Positions 10,880 through 24,261 are shown, counted from the stretch's first letter. The stretch: DNA of 64,000 nucleotides from Tenrec ecaudatus (GCF_050624435.1 NC_134542.1:111211677-111275676); one strand, 5' to 3'. Notes: generated from the letters alone by a model not told the origin. Program-made: numbers and translations.

Positions 10880-11210
10880 TAGGGCTGCCACTCAGTCCAT
10901 GTACAATGAAATGTTCTGGAATTCCCATTATTTTCAATGTTATTCGTAGTTTGTTATCAGTTGAATGGTAAGTGTTGTCAATGAAAACAAGTAAACACAT
11001 TTCTGGAATTTTTCTGCTTCCAGCAAGGACCCATCTGGCATCAGCAATGAAATCCATTGTGAGATGTCCTCTTTTGAGTTCAGCTTGAAATTCTGGCAAC
11101 GCCCTGTTCATTTACTGCTACACCCATTATTAAGTGATCGTCAATAAAAAATTACTTGAATGAGATATAAATGATATTGCTTGATAATTTCAGCATTCTA
11201 TGGAATGGGT
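10880..11210 (-). mobile_element. RTE LINE fragment, RT region
   Basis: Antisense RTE RT domain. Landmarks include GGAATTCCCATTATTTTCAA, GTTATTCGTAGTTTGTTATC, and the antisense of the D-x-x-K-A-F-D region near AATGAAAACAAGTAAACAC. It is collinear with the matching part of the copy at 60691-62960. Many small indels. Confidence 0.7.
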
Positions 11211-11239
11211 ACAAACGTGGATCTTGACAATAAGTGTAG

Positions 11240-11352
11240 AATAAATTTAATAAATGTATAAAATACACCACACTCTGTGCTAGACGCTGGGGATACATCC
11301 GTGAAACATACATAGTTCTTTCACTCACTGATCTCGAGCCTTCAAAGTGTAT
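11240..11352 (-). mobile_element. L2 LINE 3'-end relic
   Basis: CACTCTGTGCTAGACGCTGG followed by GGATACATCCGTGAAACATA is the antisense of the L2 3' end, a mammal-wide ancient LINE. Confidence 0.7.
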
Positions 11353-14300
11353 TTCATTTGTACAGCAGAACTTTGGTTAGTACTATAACTTCAATACCTT
11401 GTGGAATGCCCAGAGGACAATCCTAGAAACATTTGTGTTTTGATTACTTTAATCTTTTCTGTTTATAATGCACATGACGGCCCATTCACAATTTGTTTGA
11501 CTTCGTTTTTCAATCAGAAATATTCTTATTTTATCACAAGCAGGCCAACTGTTAACTACTGTGAACATCACAGGTTCCCAAAGTTATTGGTCCTTTTCAG
11601 GAGGAAAAGGACTAAGTGCTCCATGGGACATTAAAAACCAGCAGTAATACAGTCACAATCCAGGGTAAAGTGCAGGAATCTGCTTTTGCAGCCTCTCAGG
11701 TCATTTTAGCACCCCAGCTTTTGACACGTGGTTATATATAGTGTTCTCGGTCTCCAGAAATGCCATTGAAAAAGACCGTGTTGTGATTGGCATTCCAAAA
11801 GGGATATACGTCAGCATCCTAGTTAATAACCTGGCTACACTTTCCGAATAACTTGTGGAGCTTACATGTAGAGGATTAAAAAAAAACATATTAGCAAGAC
11901 TAGAAATACCCACCCTTTCCCCCTCACATTCCAGTGGTTCTGATGATTTAATGAGTCCAGAAATGAGTGCTCTCTGTCACTGCGGACAGAGTTCATGAGC
12001 ATTGACCTGGCAACCACTCTGGCAATTCAGGCTATATTGAGGTATGCTCACGCTGAAATTCCAAGCCTTAAATGCCTCTAAAATGAACTATTACGAGTTA
12101 TACTCTGCAGACAACTACTCAAAATAAAACAAGTTATAATTATCTTCAGGGCATCTTATATCCTACTCTTCATGTTTAATCACTAAGACATTCAATATGG
12201 CCACCATCATGATTGTCAAATCTGTAACTTTCACCTCATTTTTGTATAGGCCCAGCCTTCATTAATCTGAACTAGGCCCGTTCATATTCTTCCAGTGATA
12301 TTTTAATAAGTTGTCTGCTCTAGTCTCTTGGGCCCTCTAATTAAGTTTCCATACCTCCTCATGAGTGATTTATTTGCAAAACACACCTATTAAAACTCCC
12401 AAGCTAAAAATAATAATTTTCCCCTGTATTGTCCATAACATTATATCTTAATGCATTGACAGAATTTAAGGTCATTCTCAAACTAGTTGAATCTATTCTT
12501 TAAATATTAAACGTGCCCTGTGCTCTGACCACTCAAGCGACCAAACAGTCCATGAGCACGTTAGGCATTCTCCTCATTCTCTGATTAGTCTAGTTCTACT
12601 GTCAACTTCTTGCTTCTTCTCTCATCCATCAAGTGACAATTAAACATTACTTCTCCTACTCTGCTCCAATGTGCTTATCTTTTGACTCTGGTTTTTGAAA
12701 ATCAAGTAGAATTTGAGGATATGGTAAGTGTTCATAATTTGAGTTAAAAAATATGTATACCAAGTAATTACTAAATGAGTAACAGCATCACGCCCATACC
12801 ACACACACACTCACGTAGAATGAGGGCCTAGGCCGTGCTAAATGGAATAAGCGGGGACGGTGTGCTTCCACGTTCATGCTTGACAAAAGAGCACAAATGA
12901 AGTTAGAAAGCCAATGTGACATCTCCGTCATTATTTTACGAAACTCTTCTCCACTGTCATAAGCAGCAAAAGACAAGTAATTATCTCAAAACTTCCAGTT
13001 CTTTCTCTCTCATATGCATTCTTTCCAACTTCTTTCCCAATTTTCTTCTTTTGATAACAGACATATTGGAACAAATAGCAGGCATTTGTTTGTAGATGCA
13101 CAATGTCCCATAGTTCTCTTAAAAAAAGAAAAGGCACATTTTGCATTCCCCCTTGGGTAGTTCTGCCCTTCCTGTCTCAGGCTACTTGGCTGTGATATTT
13201 TCTCTGAGACTATAATATTCCATTCTGGACCTTTAACCTCTCTCTCAGCCCAGTCCCTGTCCCATACTCACATAGTCCCCCTTTTCCCTTCACTGACTAT
13301 GACTGATACGCACATATATTATCACACAGACAGAGGAGAAGTAGCATGGGTTAGAGAATATGTATATTAAATTATTAAATACTCTCTTTTTACACAAGCC
13401 AACTTACACACTGATTCACAGGTGGTAAAGGGACCTAAGCTGACCCAATCTTATCATTCTCAGAACTTCATTCTCTTACTGCACTACGTTTGAACCTTGG
13501 TGTTTTGTTTTGTTTTTTAATTGCATTTGATAGAAGCAGAATGGTGAACTTCATATAAAAGGGAAACAAGGCAGAACCTCTGGACTTGAATTGATTAAGA
13601 AGGCTCCATTCCCTTTCCGAGAAGGAATCAATGTGATTTCAGGAGTACCTATAGAAGGGTCACTCTGATTATGTTAGACTGGAGGAAGTGTTCTCTTGAG
13701 GTTTAAGTATGAGACTAAGGGTTTACAAGAGTGATGGAGAAGTAGGAAGGATTGATTGTAGAAGCATTCAGTCCTTTCACTGTCTCATAAATTCGTATTC
13801 CTGAAGACTCTTTATTCATGTACATCCAGAGGGATCGCTCCTTTTATAAACCTGGGAGCTTGAATAGAGGCCTGCACTGATTTGACGAAAAGTATTCTTC
13901 TCCTAAAGATTTTTGATACATAATGGAGTAGTAAATGTGCTTATGGGGTTGAAAGCAGATCATAGGTTGGTGTCTAGAGTGGTGCTGTCCACAGCAGTGT
14001 GGGGGCGACACTGGTGGCTGCATCCTAACCGTATTTGTCCAACACTGGTCTACAGCTCTAGTTTAGCGTTTCCATGGGTCTTAGTTTCCTGCTTAGATGT
14101 CTCGGGTTCAATCTTCTGTTTTCCCTAATATTATGTGAGATATATGCTAGATGTCCCATGTCTTTTCCCTTTTCTTTTCATGTAAGCCAATTTCTATTCC
14201 TTGTGAAGAACCATGCACTTATATTCTGATCCCTCAAGTGTGTGTCTCTAAGTTTTTACTCTTTCTGAGGCATATGAATTGTAAATCTTGCCAGTAAATT

Positions 14301-15274
14301 CAAACTTATTGTTTCTTTGTAGGATCATTAATGCCAAATGTACACTCATTCTTCTAAGGTGTTCATTTCTAAGTACACACCCACACACACTTGAATAAGC
14401 CATACTCTTTTTGTTTGTGTGCTACCAGAGGAGTTTATAAGTAGTATAAAACATGAATAATATAAAGATTTATGTACAGTAATTACATAAATGTAATTAC
14501 ATCATTAAGAGTAACAATTTTGATTCAACAATTCTGTACAACGTTTCATTTTAGGCAGACATTGCCTTTTGATTTTGCGATCCATTATTAAATAATTATC
14601 AGAATTTACCTCTTAAATCTTATATAATAATAATGATATATAAGTGATGGTTGGGGGACAAATATGCCAATGGGGTAAATGTATAACTCCTGGCCTCAAG
14701 AAAAATAGTCACAGATTTTCAGGGCATGAAAAGTAACTGATATTGTTACTTAGAGGAATATCAATGCTACAGGTGATAGGAAACCCTCTAGTGATGGGAC
14801 AGACACTTGCAATCTGGTGCGAGTGTCTTCCTTGCTCTGAACTCACCAGGAAAGGTAACTATTTAATAAGGTCATTAAAGCCTGAGTGAGATCATCATAA
14901 ATAGACAATAGTGCCAGGAGTAAACCAACAATCAAAGCACTTTCTGTCAAGTCCATTCCCATGTGTGACACCTTTCCGCCTGTTGGTTACCAACGAAAGG
15001 AAGGTATAGACTAAAGCCATAAGGAAAGTGACCACTACAAAGACAGCATGCAACTCACTAGGAGTGTTTGCTCTTTTCTTCCCTACAATTAACATTTCTT
15101 GATTGATTAGACTATAATAGGAGTTTAATAATTATTTTTAAGAAATAATAATGATGATTGACTTTTCCTTCTGTACTTCCTGTGCAAGTGATACTATTTG
15201 AAGTGGGTTCCAGGTGTTATTTCTTCTTATGGTCAGACCTGCATGAAACAGAAACCAGTACACTTCTAGTGTTT
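11353..15274. other. Long unique stretch, no gene seen
   Basis: Nearly 4 kb without a recognisable repeat or exon. Composition is AT-leaning and the open frames are all under 80 codons. Short CA-rich microsatellite stubs occur near 12800 and 14384. It may hold conserved non-coding sequence, which cannot be judged without alignment. Confidence 0.5.
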
Positions 15275-15372
15275 TTTGGATGAGAAGACTGAGGATTGAA
15301 ACATAAAACAAGTTGGCAAGAGTGACTGATCAATAAGTAAGAGAGTTGGGCTTGATCTCTCTTTGTCCAGCT
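15275..15372 (-). mobile_element. MIR SINE relic, minus strand
   Basis: GATGAGAAGACTGAGGATTG, then ACAAGTTGGCAAGAGTGACTG and GAGAGTTGGGCTTGATCTC, matches the antisense MIR core (GAGGAAACTGAGGC..TAAGTAACTTGCCCAAGGTCAC..). Ancient mammalian SINE. Confidence 0.7.
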
Positions 15373-17039
15373 CCGGGGTCATTGCCACCCTGCTGGGAGG
15401 CCGGCCCATAGTCTGGCCTTGACTCTCCAATATTTCAAATCAAGACTCCCTCTCTCTCTTTTAAGGGAAGACCTTTAGCACAGCAACAAACTGCTCTTTA
15501 AAATACTGCCTGTGGCCAGTATGCTTTCATCATTTCTTAATATCACAAAATAGCACATGTTTCTGATCAAAGTCAGGGTCTTTTTCCAAATTAAATATAT
15601 ATAACTTTGTTAGAAGAAAAAAGAATCATGGGTCAATGGAGATGCTTTAGCTTTCCTCTTCTAAGAGAATTCATCTGAAGAATGTGATTATATTTAAATT
15701 TCCCTTCATTAAACCTTGGATCTTTTTTCCCATATATTTTAAGCATTTATGACTATTTATGAAATCGTGATTGCCAACTAATCCCCAATCACACTTTTGT
15801 TTTAAACGTTTTAATTTTTTCCCTAGTTTATCTTTGTCAACACTTAGGACCACCCATCTCATCGGCATCAAATAGTCCCTTATTATTATTCAGGAGAGGG
15901 GATGTGCTGATCTTATTTCTCCCCTTGTTTTCACTTCACAAAATATGTCAAGAACCCAGGTGAATCAAGAGAGGGAAAGCAGAAACATGTATGTTTTGTT
16001 ATACGCACTGCACCTCCTTTTCTTAGACTACCACGGGGGGATGTTACTCGCAGGGCTTTTCCTGGGTCAGTAACAATAAACTCGAATGACAGCACATTAA
16101 AGACCACATTTTTTTTACCAACTTACCCAAGTGGCCAGGTATTTTTTTGGCTGTTAGTTATTTTTTTGCATTAAACCATAAATAGGGCTACATCTCATTA
16201 GCTTTTGATCATATTCATTTATAACTTTCAGTTTTTTAATATACCATGTCTCACATTATGAAACCGTATTTTGCGATGTATGCAGAACATTATTACCTTT
16301 ACGAACTATAATCTTCATGAAATTATAATCTTATGAAAATAATCAACACAATCCATATTACTTAGAAAAATTAGAAGAATTAGGGCTAAGAATTTCTCCA
16401 TGTCTTTTTGTGTAACTGCTTGAGCAATTTTGATGAAGTTTTACATTTCACTGAGGCTTGATCATGATTAAGTACACAACTCCTTGAAAAACAATTCAAA
16501 CAAATAGTAACTATTTGATTTAACCAAAATGCACTAAACTGCTAAATAGACAAAAAGACCATGAAGACAATCGACTTTGATATTCACTACTGATGTAAAC
16601 ACCTAAGTAGACGAAGTAGTTAAAATACATCGAAGCAGATGGCATCTGAAGAAAACATGTGGAAATCAGGAGTTATCTCGTGAACCGTCCGTAACAGATG
16701 GCGCATGAAACACGAGCAAACTCGGGATCCGTCCACAATGTGATAGGAGATGGCTAGGCTTCATGCTCTCTCTGGGGAGTGAATATTCTGAATAATTCTG
16801 CAAGCTGTGGGATGTAGGGTTGTTCACAGATATTGGGAACCTAGCTGTGTAGAAACCATGGGGAATGCTTTACCTATCCAGAGGTGAAGAGGAGGAGTTA
16901 CAGAGACTCAAAACAGGATCAACATGATATGCTAATGGAAAGAAAGAGAAGTAAAACCAGAATTTCACCCACCAGAAAGTGCCGGTACCAATAACACCTC
17001 CCTGAGAGCTGTTGCACAGGTGTTTCGGGGAGTTTTTTG
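15373..17039. other. Unique AT-rich DNA, no gene seen
   Basis: No assignable repeat. The interval around 16060-16480 is very AT-rich with many TAAT/ATTA motifs. Coding potential is negligible. Confidence 0.5.
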
Positions 17040-17275
17040 AGCCCTTGGTCTCAGTTGAAGAAACTCAGGTGGCACCATGATTAAAATAACTCAGTTGCTA
17101 ACTGAAAGAAAGGCCAGGAGTTCGAAGCCAATAGCTACTCCGAAAGAAAGAAGTGACAGCCTGTCTCAGAAAAGACGGAGAGCTTTGGAAATTCTGTAGC
17201 ATATTTCTGCTCTGCCCTAGAGGGTGACAATGAGTCGGGATTAACCCAAGGGCATTGGGATTGGGCTCATCCTGG
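17040..17275 (+). mobile_element. AfroSINE, near full length
   Basis: The tRNA-derived head (CTCAGGTGGCACCATGATTA) is followed by TTGCTAACTGAAAGAAAGGCC and a B-box-like pol III element GTTCGAAGC at 17120-17128. Next comes the middle SINE body (CAGCCTGTCTCAGAAA), then a tail containing ATGAGTCGGGATTAACCCAAGGGCATTGGG. The tail is the short RTE 3' end, consistent with mobilisation by RTE enzymes. It is one of the clearest AfroSINE copies in the window. Confidence 0.85.
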
Positions 17276-17584
17276 TTGGATGACATATCCTACAACAGAA
17301 AGGCCAGGCTACAGAATCAGTAAAGGGAGCAATTAAATGTCACATACACTAACAGTTACGTTTTTTATAAAGCACTTGGGCTGCCGAGTAAAGCACCTTT
17401 TGCCAGAGATTAGTTTAAACCCTTGAGGACTGAAGTCCACCTGACCTACAGAGAAAAGAAGGGAAGAGTTGTCACCCAAATGTAAGATTATGATCTTTAG
17501 AAAATGCGAACAGTTCATATGCTTGGCTGCTAACCAGAAGTTAGTCACCTCGAGTTATTCCAGGGTGTCTCAGAAGCAAGGCCT

Positions 17585-18040
17585 GGTGATGCTGTTGTGA
17601 GGTGCCCTAGTGACGCTGTGCACACCAGAAGGAACCATCGCTCGGTCCTGGGCCATCCTCGTGATTGTCCCTACGTTGGAGCCCATTGTAGAGCCACAGT
17701 GCCAATCCACTTCCTTGAGGCCCTTCCTCTTTTTTTGCTGCCCTGCTACTTCACCAAGCGCCATATCCTTCTCCAGGGACTGGTCTCCCCTGACCACATG
17801 TCCAAAGTCTGTAAGGTAAATCTCACTACCCTTGCCCCTAAGGAGCACTCCACCTGTACCTCTTCCAATGAAGAATGACTGGTCCTTTTAGTAGTTCAGA
17901 GAACTTCTGATTGTCTTCTCCAGCACCACAAAACAAGTGCATTGATTCTGCTTTCATCTTCTTTATTCAGTGTCCAGCTTTCACATGCATATAAGGCAAT
18001 TGGAAACCCTTGCTTTGGGTCACGTGTAATTGTGTGGGGT
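17585..18040 (-). mobile_element. RTE LINE 3' region
   Basis: Antisense RTE 3' end: GAGGTGCCCTAGTGACGCTG at the terminus, then CTTCTCCAGGGACTGGTCTC, CATGTCCAAAGTCTGTAAGG and TCCAGCTTTCACATGCATAT in order. It reaches to about the CTTGGGTC landmark. Heavily 5'-truncated. Confidence 0.8.
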
Positions 18041-18155
18041 CAGGCCTGGTAATGTACTTCTGAAAACCCATCCACGGACAACACTTGGGGTTCAGTTCTG
18101 TTCTTTACACATGGGATTGCCATGAATTGGAACCAATTTGATGGCAACTGTTGAT
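18041..18155 (+). mobile_element. AfroSINE 3' half
   Basis: GAAAACCCATCCACGGACAA followed by GGGATTGCCATGAATTGGAA and TTTGATGGCAACTG is the 3' half and RTE-like tail of an AfroSINE. The tRNA head is missing or too diverged. It abuts the 5'-truncated RTE copy head to head. Confidence 0.65.
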
Positions 18156-18199
18156 GATTGCTTTTTACATATGTTCATCAATATCAAATCAATTAGAGA

Positions 18200-18226
18200 T
18201 GTGTGTGTGTGTGTGTGTGTGTGTGT
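18200..18226 (+). repeat. (GT)n microsatellite
   Basis: About 13 uninterrupted GT units. Confidence 0.95.
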
Positions 18227-19589
18227 TCAGCCTCTCCAAATTTACGAAACATACAGCTCTTCAAAATCTGAACACAGAAAGTGGTGCTGATGTTTAAATC
18301 GGGGCCTTGAAAGATAAGCAATCCTTTGGCGCTACAGCCTCCTTTTCTGAATGATAAAAGCAATTTCATTCTAAAGCTAAGTGTGTCAGCTACCTGATGA
18401 GAGAAATTCTCAAAAGTAAAGTTAGGACAGGAGACACCCAAAGGTTTCGGCTTCTTCTTTTCATTTCATTTCTTTCCTATTTTGACCCTTGTCCTTTACT
18501 TTTTACTAAGCTCCAGCAAGAACAAGGCCATGGGAGCTAAAATTGAAAGTGCACAAGTAAAGTCACTGGGACCTTAAAGCTTGACCGGAATATTGGTGTT
18601 TGGTGGCATTAGCTTTAGGCTTATCTGTCTGAGTTCCCTTCAGTCATTGGTAGATATCGTTAACCTTTTTGTAGACTCCTCCTTGAGATCTTTTCCCCTG
18701 CTTCCTTTCCTCTCGCGTCCTCACCCCAAACCACACTCATACAACTTCACCATATTGAATCAATCCATAGCCAATACGATTTCCTTTGGAATGCATTTAT
18801 AATTCTAATTGTCAGAGGAGAGGTCCGTTGAACATAAGTAAAGGGCATTTGCTATAGCTGTCTCAAGCCTAGGTGTGAATGTTTCAATCTTTTTTCTTTC
18901 TTTCTTGTTGACCAGGGCAGGTTCTCTTTTCTGTCCTGCCCGCGATGTAAGCATGACATACGGCGTTGAAGAAGGATATACAGAAGTGGTACAAATGCAT
19001 CATTTGACCTTGGAGCTAAACCGGCTGTCATGCACGAATGTAGTTTTTCTTAGAAAGATCCATTTTTTCCACCCCGCAGACGAAAAAATAAAACTAATGA
19101 AACCGAATGAGTTGAGGAATTCTTTCTTGAGTGCCTTTTCACAATGATGTATAGCAAATCTGGAAGTTCCTTTTCATTACATATTTTTTATTGAGCAAGT
19201 TGGAGAGTTTGCCTAAAACAGAGAACTTTCTACTCTGAAAAAATAGAAAATATATCACAGAGTTCGACAATAGGGTCAGCTCAGCACCGTTACAATCTTC
19301 TTATACGTGGGGTTTAAAGATGTGCTTGGACTATAATTCCAGAATCCTAAACTACCTCTTACTTGTCATGTGTCATTTTTCTCTAAGTTTAATTCCCTCT
19401 TCTTAGCTTGATCAAATGTAAATGCTTATTCTATCCCTCTTTATAAACAGAGATTTTCCTACTAGTCGGTTGTATGTAAATCTTGGAAAGCAAAGTGATG
19501 AAAATAATCTATAAAGAATTAAGCACAAAAGAGCAAGTCACTGGCTTTAACCTAATGAATTAAAAACAACAACAATTGTGTATATAAAA
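18227..19589. other. Unique DNA, no gene seen
   Basis: No assignable repeat. A 90-codon plus frame at 18875-19147 begins beside a pyrimidine tract and CAG but has no recognisable domain and is probably chance. Confidence 0.45.
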
Positions 19590-19781
19590 TGAACCATCTC
19601 AGTAGCTGGAACGGCGATATCTACTACCAGGAGCTTCACTACCATCAGGAGAGAAGAGTCAGGTGCAATCACGTTCTCTGGATCCTGAGATCTCTGTACA
19701 CTGAAACACCTTGATCCCAAAGACAGCGCTATGATGCCAGAGCCCCAAGCTCTGTGCCTGAGAGCAGTACAAGAGTGACAT

Positions 19782-19814
<33 letters not shown>

Positions 19815-20010
19815 GAGCATGAGACAGATTAGTGGATTATCTCATTCAAGAAAAGAGGAAGGCTAAGCACTTTTGAGAAGGAGGCCGACATCCCTACACT
19901 TAATTGGGGGAACTAGGTTTTCTAAACCCGCAGAACACGAGCTGAGCACCTTTTCACTAAGATTCATGGTGGCACTCTGAGCAGGTCTCCTCAGCGCTAA
20001 ATGAGCTGCA
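19590..20010 (+). repeat. Unassigned interspersed repeat, copy 1 (LTR-like)
   Basis: Shares a collinear series of segments with 32245-32720: CTCTGGATCCTGAGATCTCTG against CTCTGGACCCCAAATCCCTG, ACCTTGATCCCAAAGACAGC against CCCTCGATCCAGAACAGC, and TTAATTGGGGGAACTAGGTT against TTAATTGGGGACGTTAGGCT. It has no coding capacity. The style resembles an old LTR, but I could not define ends or TSDs. Confidence 0.5.
19779..19813 (+). repeat. (CAT)n(CAG)n compound trinucleotide repeat
   Basis: Four CAT units run into about eight CAG units inside the unassigned repeat. No open frame of interest crosses it. Confidence 0.9.
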
Positions 20011-22009
20011 TAACATTTAGATGAGTAGGCCAGAGGTCTAGGAGCTGTATGGCTGAGGTTCAGAATTACAGAGAGGCACTCCTAACCTGAAGAACTGTAT
20101 CCTGGGCATGCCTGAGCCTCACTTGCTACAATATAACATTCCTAAGGAGCCTCATCACCACTGGTATCATCTCTGAATGATGTGTGGCCATTGCAAGGAA
20201 AAAATGAAAGCAGCAGAGAAGTAGAGCCTATCATGGGAGATGCGGCTGGTGTCATAACTGATAAGAAGGTTGAAAGCAGAGGAGTGTCAGACTTTTACCT
20301 CAAAGGAATCCACCTTGGTGAGCTGATGTTCAATTTCATTCTCTTTTCTCCTTAGGAAGTCAGAGGGACGTCAAATATTGTCCTCGCACTATTTTTGCAA
20401 GTTTGGAGATGCATCTTTTTGTGCGGTTCAGAGAGCTCAGAGGACATGCTTAAAGCAAATTGTATATCTTAATAGAGATGCCAGCAGAAGTTAGGATTCT
20501 GGATTTTTTACTTCATTTTGAATCCCCAATAAGCAGTTGAGTTCACTTGGATTGGTTCTGCCTGAACAATGTCATGCCAATAGGTTAAGCCAGCCTAAAA
20601 AATGATAAGGACAAAGGAGGGAAACTACAAATAACATAAGTTGATCATACAGTTAAATACAAGTGATCTATTAAAGATATGGGTACGGTAAAACTTCTTT
20701 TCTTCTAAGACTACATGATAATTAGCTATTGCTAATTAATAATGCCCTGGAATAACAAATGCCCTGAAGTCTCTGGATTTACAGTAGTTTTGTTTCTAGC
20801 TCACATGCATTCATTGACTCTTCTACTCTAAGCCAAGATTGAAGAAGCAATCACATAGCAGAAGGACATGATGGGTTTGCTTGTAACAACTCTTAAACGT
20901 TTTACTCACCAGGACCAGTCAGTATAGATGCCTATTGTGTGGTGAAAGGAATCCATCCCGGGCAGGGCCACAGAGTCTTCCAGAGGGAGGCACTTTAAGT
21001 ACTCATCGATGGACAGTGAAATGCAGTCCTCCTGCAGACGAGGTAATGGACAATCAGGGAGAAAAAATCAATCTACCATATAACAGATTTCTAGACTCAA
21101 GTGTTCAAAGAGTTAAGATCTTATTTTGCCCTTTTCTCTGATGGAAAATGTCACCACAAAGCTTACACATGATATTTAGTTCATTTAAGGTCACTTCTTT
21201 TTTAAAGACCTGCCAAATTGCAGCAATCTATTTTATCTACTTGTGCTTAAATGGAACACTTCAGAGGCTCCTGTCCATCTCTCTGTACCCCTCTCAATCT
21301 CAAAACATGGCACACCTCACTCTTGAATGCACATGCTATCGTTTGGAGGGGTTAGTAGACTTTACAGAACCCAGATTTATTTGTAAGATCCCCGGTGCTT
21401 GTCCTAAGATATATGAAAAGACATTGCGGCATGCATCGCTGTGACCTGGCATGCAGAGACTTGCCTCCAGTAAGATGCAGACAGCATAATGGTTCCATCC
21501 GTCACTGTCTAGGGTCTGCAGAAAGCTTGGCTCTTATTACTGCCAAAGCAATGAGTGCTCTGGGTTCCCTCCTATTCTCCGATATCCTTTCAAGCAGTCT
21601 CTGTTTGTAGTTAATGTTATAAAGCCAGTGTCTGAGACATCTTTGTTTTTATTGCAGCAATACATCTCAACCCTCTCTTTATCTTAAGTAATCCAGTGCC
21701 TCTGAAAGATGATGCCAGGACTCAGAAAGAAAACCAATCTGATAAGATAACAGCGTACGGTGACATTTATATAATTGTCTCAGTCAGAACTCATTTCCAG
21801 CTGCCTCTGTGGGAGCTGGCTTCTGCGCTGTAGCTAGGAAACAGAGAAGGCAAAGAGCTGCTTTTCTCGAACTCCAACGATGGGAACTGCCCATGTGTAA
21901 AGGGTGTACTCCTTACAGGAAGCCTGCACGTGCAGTCACACGCAGATTTACCTCCTTCAATCTGAAATTTCTTGGAAGGATCACTATAGCTATTCTGTCA
22001 TTAGACAGA
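20011..22009. other. Unique DNA, no gene seen
   Basis: No recognisable repeat or exon. A 98-codon plus frame at 21148-21444 and a 74-codon frame at 21809-22033 are unrecognised. Neither has a start context, splice signals or a domain. Confidence 0.45.
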
Positions 22010-22170
22010 AGAAGCCCTGAGTGGTGGAAATAGTTGAATGTTTGGCTACTAACCAAAGGGTTGGCTATTTGAGTCTCCCCGAAGATGCAGAGAAACTAAG
22101 GCTTGTAAAGCTCGAGGTCCCCCGAGATCCTAGCCATTGGCAACCCTGTGGGGCACGGATCTACTCTGAA
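22010..22170 (+). mobile_element. AfroSINE
   Basis: AAGCCCTGAGTGGTGGAAAT, TTTGGCTACTAACCAAAGGG and GGTTGGCTATTTGAGTCTCC form the tRNA-derived head with its B-box remnant. GCAACCCTGTGGGGCACGGA is the middle body. The RTE-like tail is shortened. Confidence 0.75.
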
Positions 22171-23239
22171 AAATAACATGAATCAGAAGCAAATCAACAG
22201 CATTTAGCTTGGATTTGGGTTTGATCACTGGAGTTAAATTGTCCTTTTAAGATCCAACCAGGTTTCTTTTAATCAATAAAATTCTCTATGCTTGTCTTTT
22301 TCCAATTCCATTATTATTGGTGTTCCACAACCTGTATCAGATTACCTAATAAGCAATGTTCACTTATACTTAGTTACTAATCAGTGGTGAGCAATTTCAC
22401 ATTTTTCACCACACCTAATATTTGGTGCTTAGTTATTCCCACAACACCTTCCTACAGAGTCAAAGCCTATTTTCAAATTCACAAGTTTGATGGGGGCAGG
22501 GGACCTTGCTGCATTACACTTGAAAGGTTAACATCACAAGCCCGTTGGGCTCATACAGGGCAGCGGCCCACATGGTGCTCTGAGCAGAGGCGGGCGCTTT
22601 GCTGTTGTTCCTGTTGCCTTTGCATTCTGACCCCGGTGGCAGGTCTGAGCTAAAAGTGATTGCGTGCATTCCTATCTGGATGGTTGAAGCAGCAGCCTTC
22701 AGATGGGCAGTTCATGTATTCATGTTCTACTTTTCTTCTCATTTCAGGGACCTCAGGACTTTAAAGATGGCAACAGTCTGGCTCATTTCTCTACCTTACA
22801 GCAAGCAAGACTGTCTCAGCATCATGTGAAGGATGGCCAGTGCGGAGAATGATTCGGAACGAGTTCTGCACATCTGTCCAGTTTTCCTGAGACTCTTCCC
22901 AGTTCATTCTGGCTGTAGTAAGCTCGTGGCACTTGGCTGTGCATGTTAGATTAGTTCTTCTTATTGCACCTTCACTATCCTGCATAAGTGGCCCCTGCAG
23001 CACCTGAGTCTACATTTTATTCCTCAATGAATCAATTCTTTTCACATTTTTGGTATCAGAAGTAGCACCAAAATGAACATCTTAGGGGCCATAGGTAAAT
23101 CTGTGACATGAACACAAATATTTTGAGCATAAATTTCTAGAAGGAAATCTCTGTACACTATGTAACCATTTCTACAAATATTAAATTATTTCAAAATTTT
23201 ATCTTTAACCCATTTAAAATAATTTCATAATTGACTTTA
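22171..23239. other. Unique DNA, no gene seen
   Basis: Mixed composition with a mild GC rise near 22490-22660. Short frames on both strands are unrecognised. Confidence 0.45.
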
Positions 23240-23610
23240 ATATGCCCTCTGTCTGATACTAAGGCTGTTCTTATCCCTGGATGAACACCAGGGAGGTTTC
23301 ACTGTCAGCATAATCCCTGCGGGGCCCCACATTGTGATTCTGGGCTTCTGCTGTCATCCACAGCTCTCTGTAAACGGTGTGTTCAGAATTTAAGCCCTGA
23401 TTCTGTTCCCTCCTTTAAATTTGAATTTCACTTTTTACAATCCCTGGCTCACACAAGCTGGTGTGTGACACAAGTTCCAGGTGGATTTACTTGTGTCTCA
23501 CTTAGATGGCTGCTTGTTCTAAAACAAGTCTTTAAAACCCCAGATGCTATTCATTCTAACACCCAGGCTTCATCTGATGTCTTCATCACGCTTTGCAATG
23601 AGTTGGTTGA
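23240..23610 (-). mobile_element. Old L1-like 3' UTR relic
   Basis: TAGATGGCTGCTTGTTCTAA followed by AGTCTTTAAAACCCCAGATG and CACCCAGGCTTCATCTGATG matches the stretch at 24985-25075 of the L1-like element (GATCCCAGATGCTATTTTATCTG). It is more diverged, so probably an older copy. Confidence 0.45.
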
Positions 23611-24084
23611 AATGTAAAACTTTGTCATCTGAACTCCTTTTTGACCCATTTTCAAGTTGTTTCAGTGTTTAATATATTCTGCTTTCTTTTCTATTGAGAT
23701 TTTACTCTCTTTTATTTTTGCCATTGTTGCTTTCTTTCCCTGTTACTTGTTTTTGTTTTGTGTGGTTTTAATATATGGAATCCAGGTTTGGTTAATAGTA
23801 ACTGACTTAATAATTATGGCTGGGGAGGAAATGGAGTTTGGGGGAAATGGGGAGCCAACAGCAATGAGCACAAGAAGGAAGACAAGGTTCTGTCAGGACG
23901 TGAGTGCACACTCTTCTTAATATGATTGCACTATTACATAGTATGATACATTAAAAATAAGTAAAATAGTTTCCCAAAGCCATAAAAACTATGTCAATTT
24001 ACATATGCATGAATATATATTTGTATATAAATGTGCACATTGACCTGTATATGCATATATCACAAACGGAATATTGCTCTTTAT

Positions 24085-24261
24085 GTTAGGTGCCTTCTAG
24101 TAAATTCTGACTCATAGTGACCAACTCATAATGTGCAAGTAAAAAAAAATCCCAGTCCTAGCCACCTTCAAAATTGTTGTTAAATTTGAGCCTATCATTG
24201 TCGTCATTAAGTCAACTCATATACTTTTAGATCTACCTCGTTTTCTTTCATGCTATTCTTT
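24085..24261 (-). mobile_element. RTE LINE 3' end, part 1 (interrupted copy)
   Basis: The antisense RTE tail (TAGGTGCCTTCTAGTAAATT, CTGACTCATAGTGACC) is followed by the region read as AATTGTTGTTAAATTTGAGC. The element is interrupted at 24261 and resumes at 26121. The repeated GCTATTCTTT (24252-24261 and 26121-26130) is the TSD of the insertion. Confidence 0.75.

Noticed and set aside
18875-19147. Possible exon after a pyrimidine tract and CAG
   Set aside because: The acceptor-like signal is common by chance, there is no donor partner and no recognisable protein.
19779-19813. Possible polyglutamine or polyserine coding repeat
   Set aside because: It sits in a non-coding interspersed repeat with no long frame.
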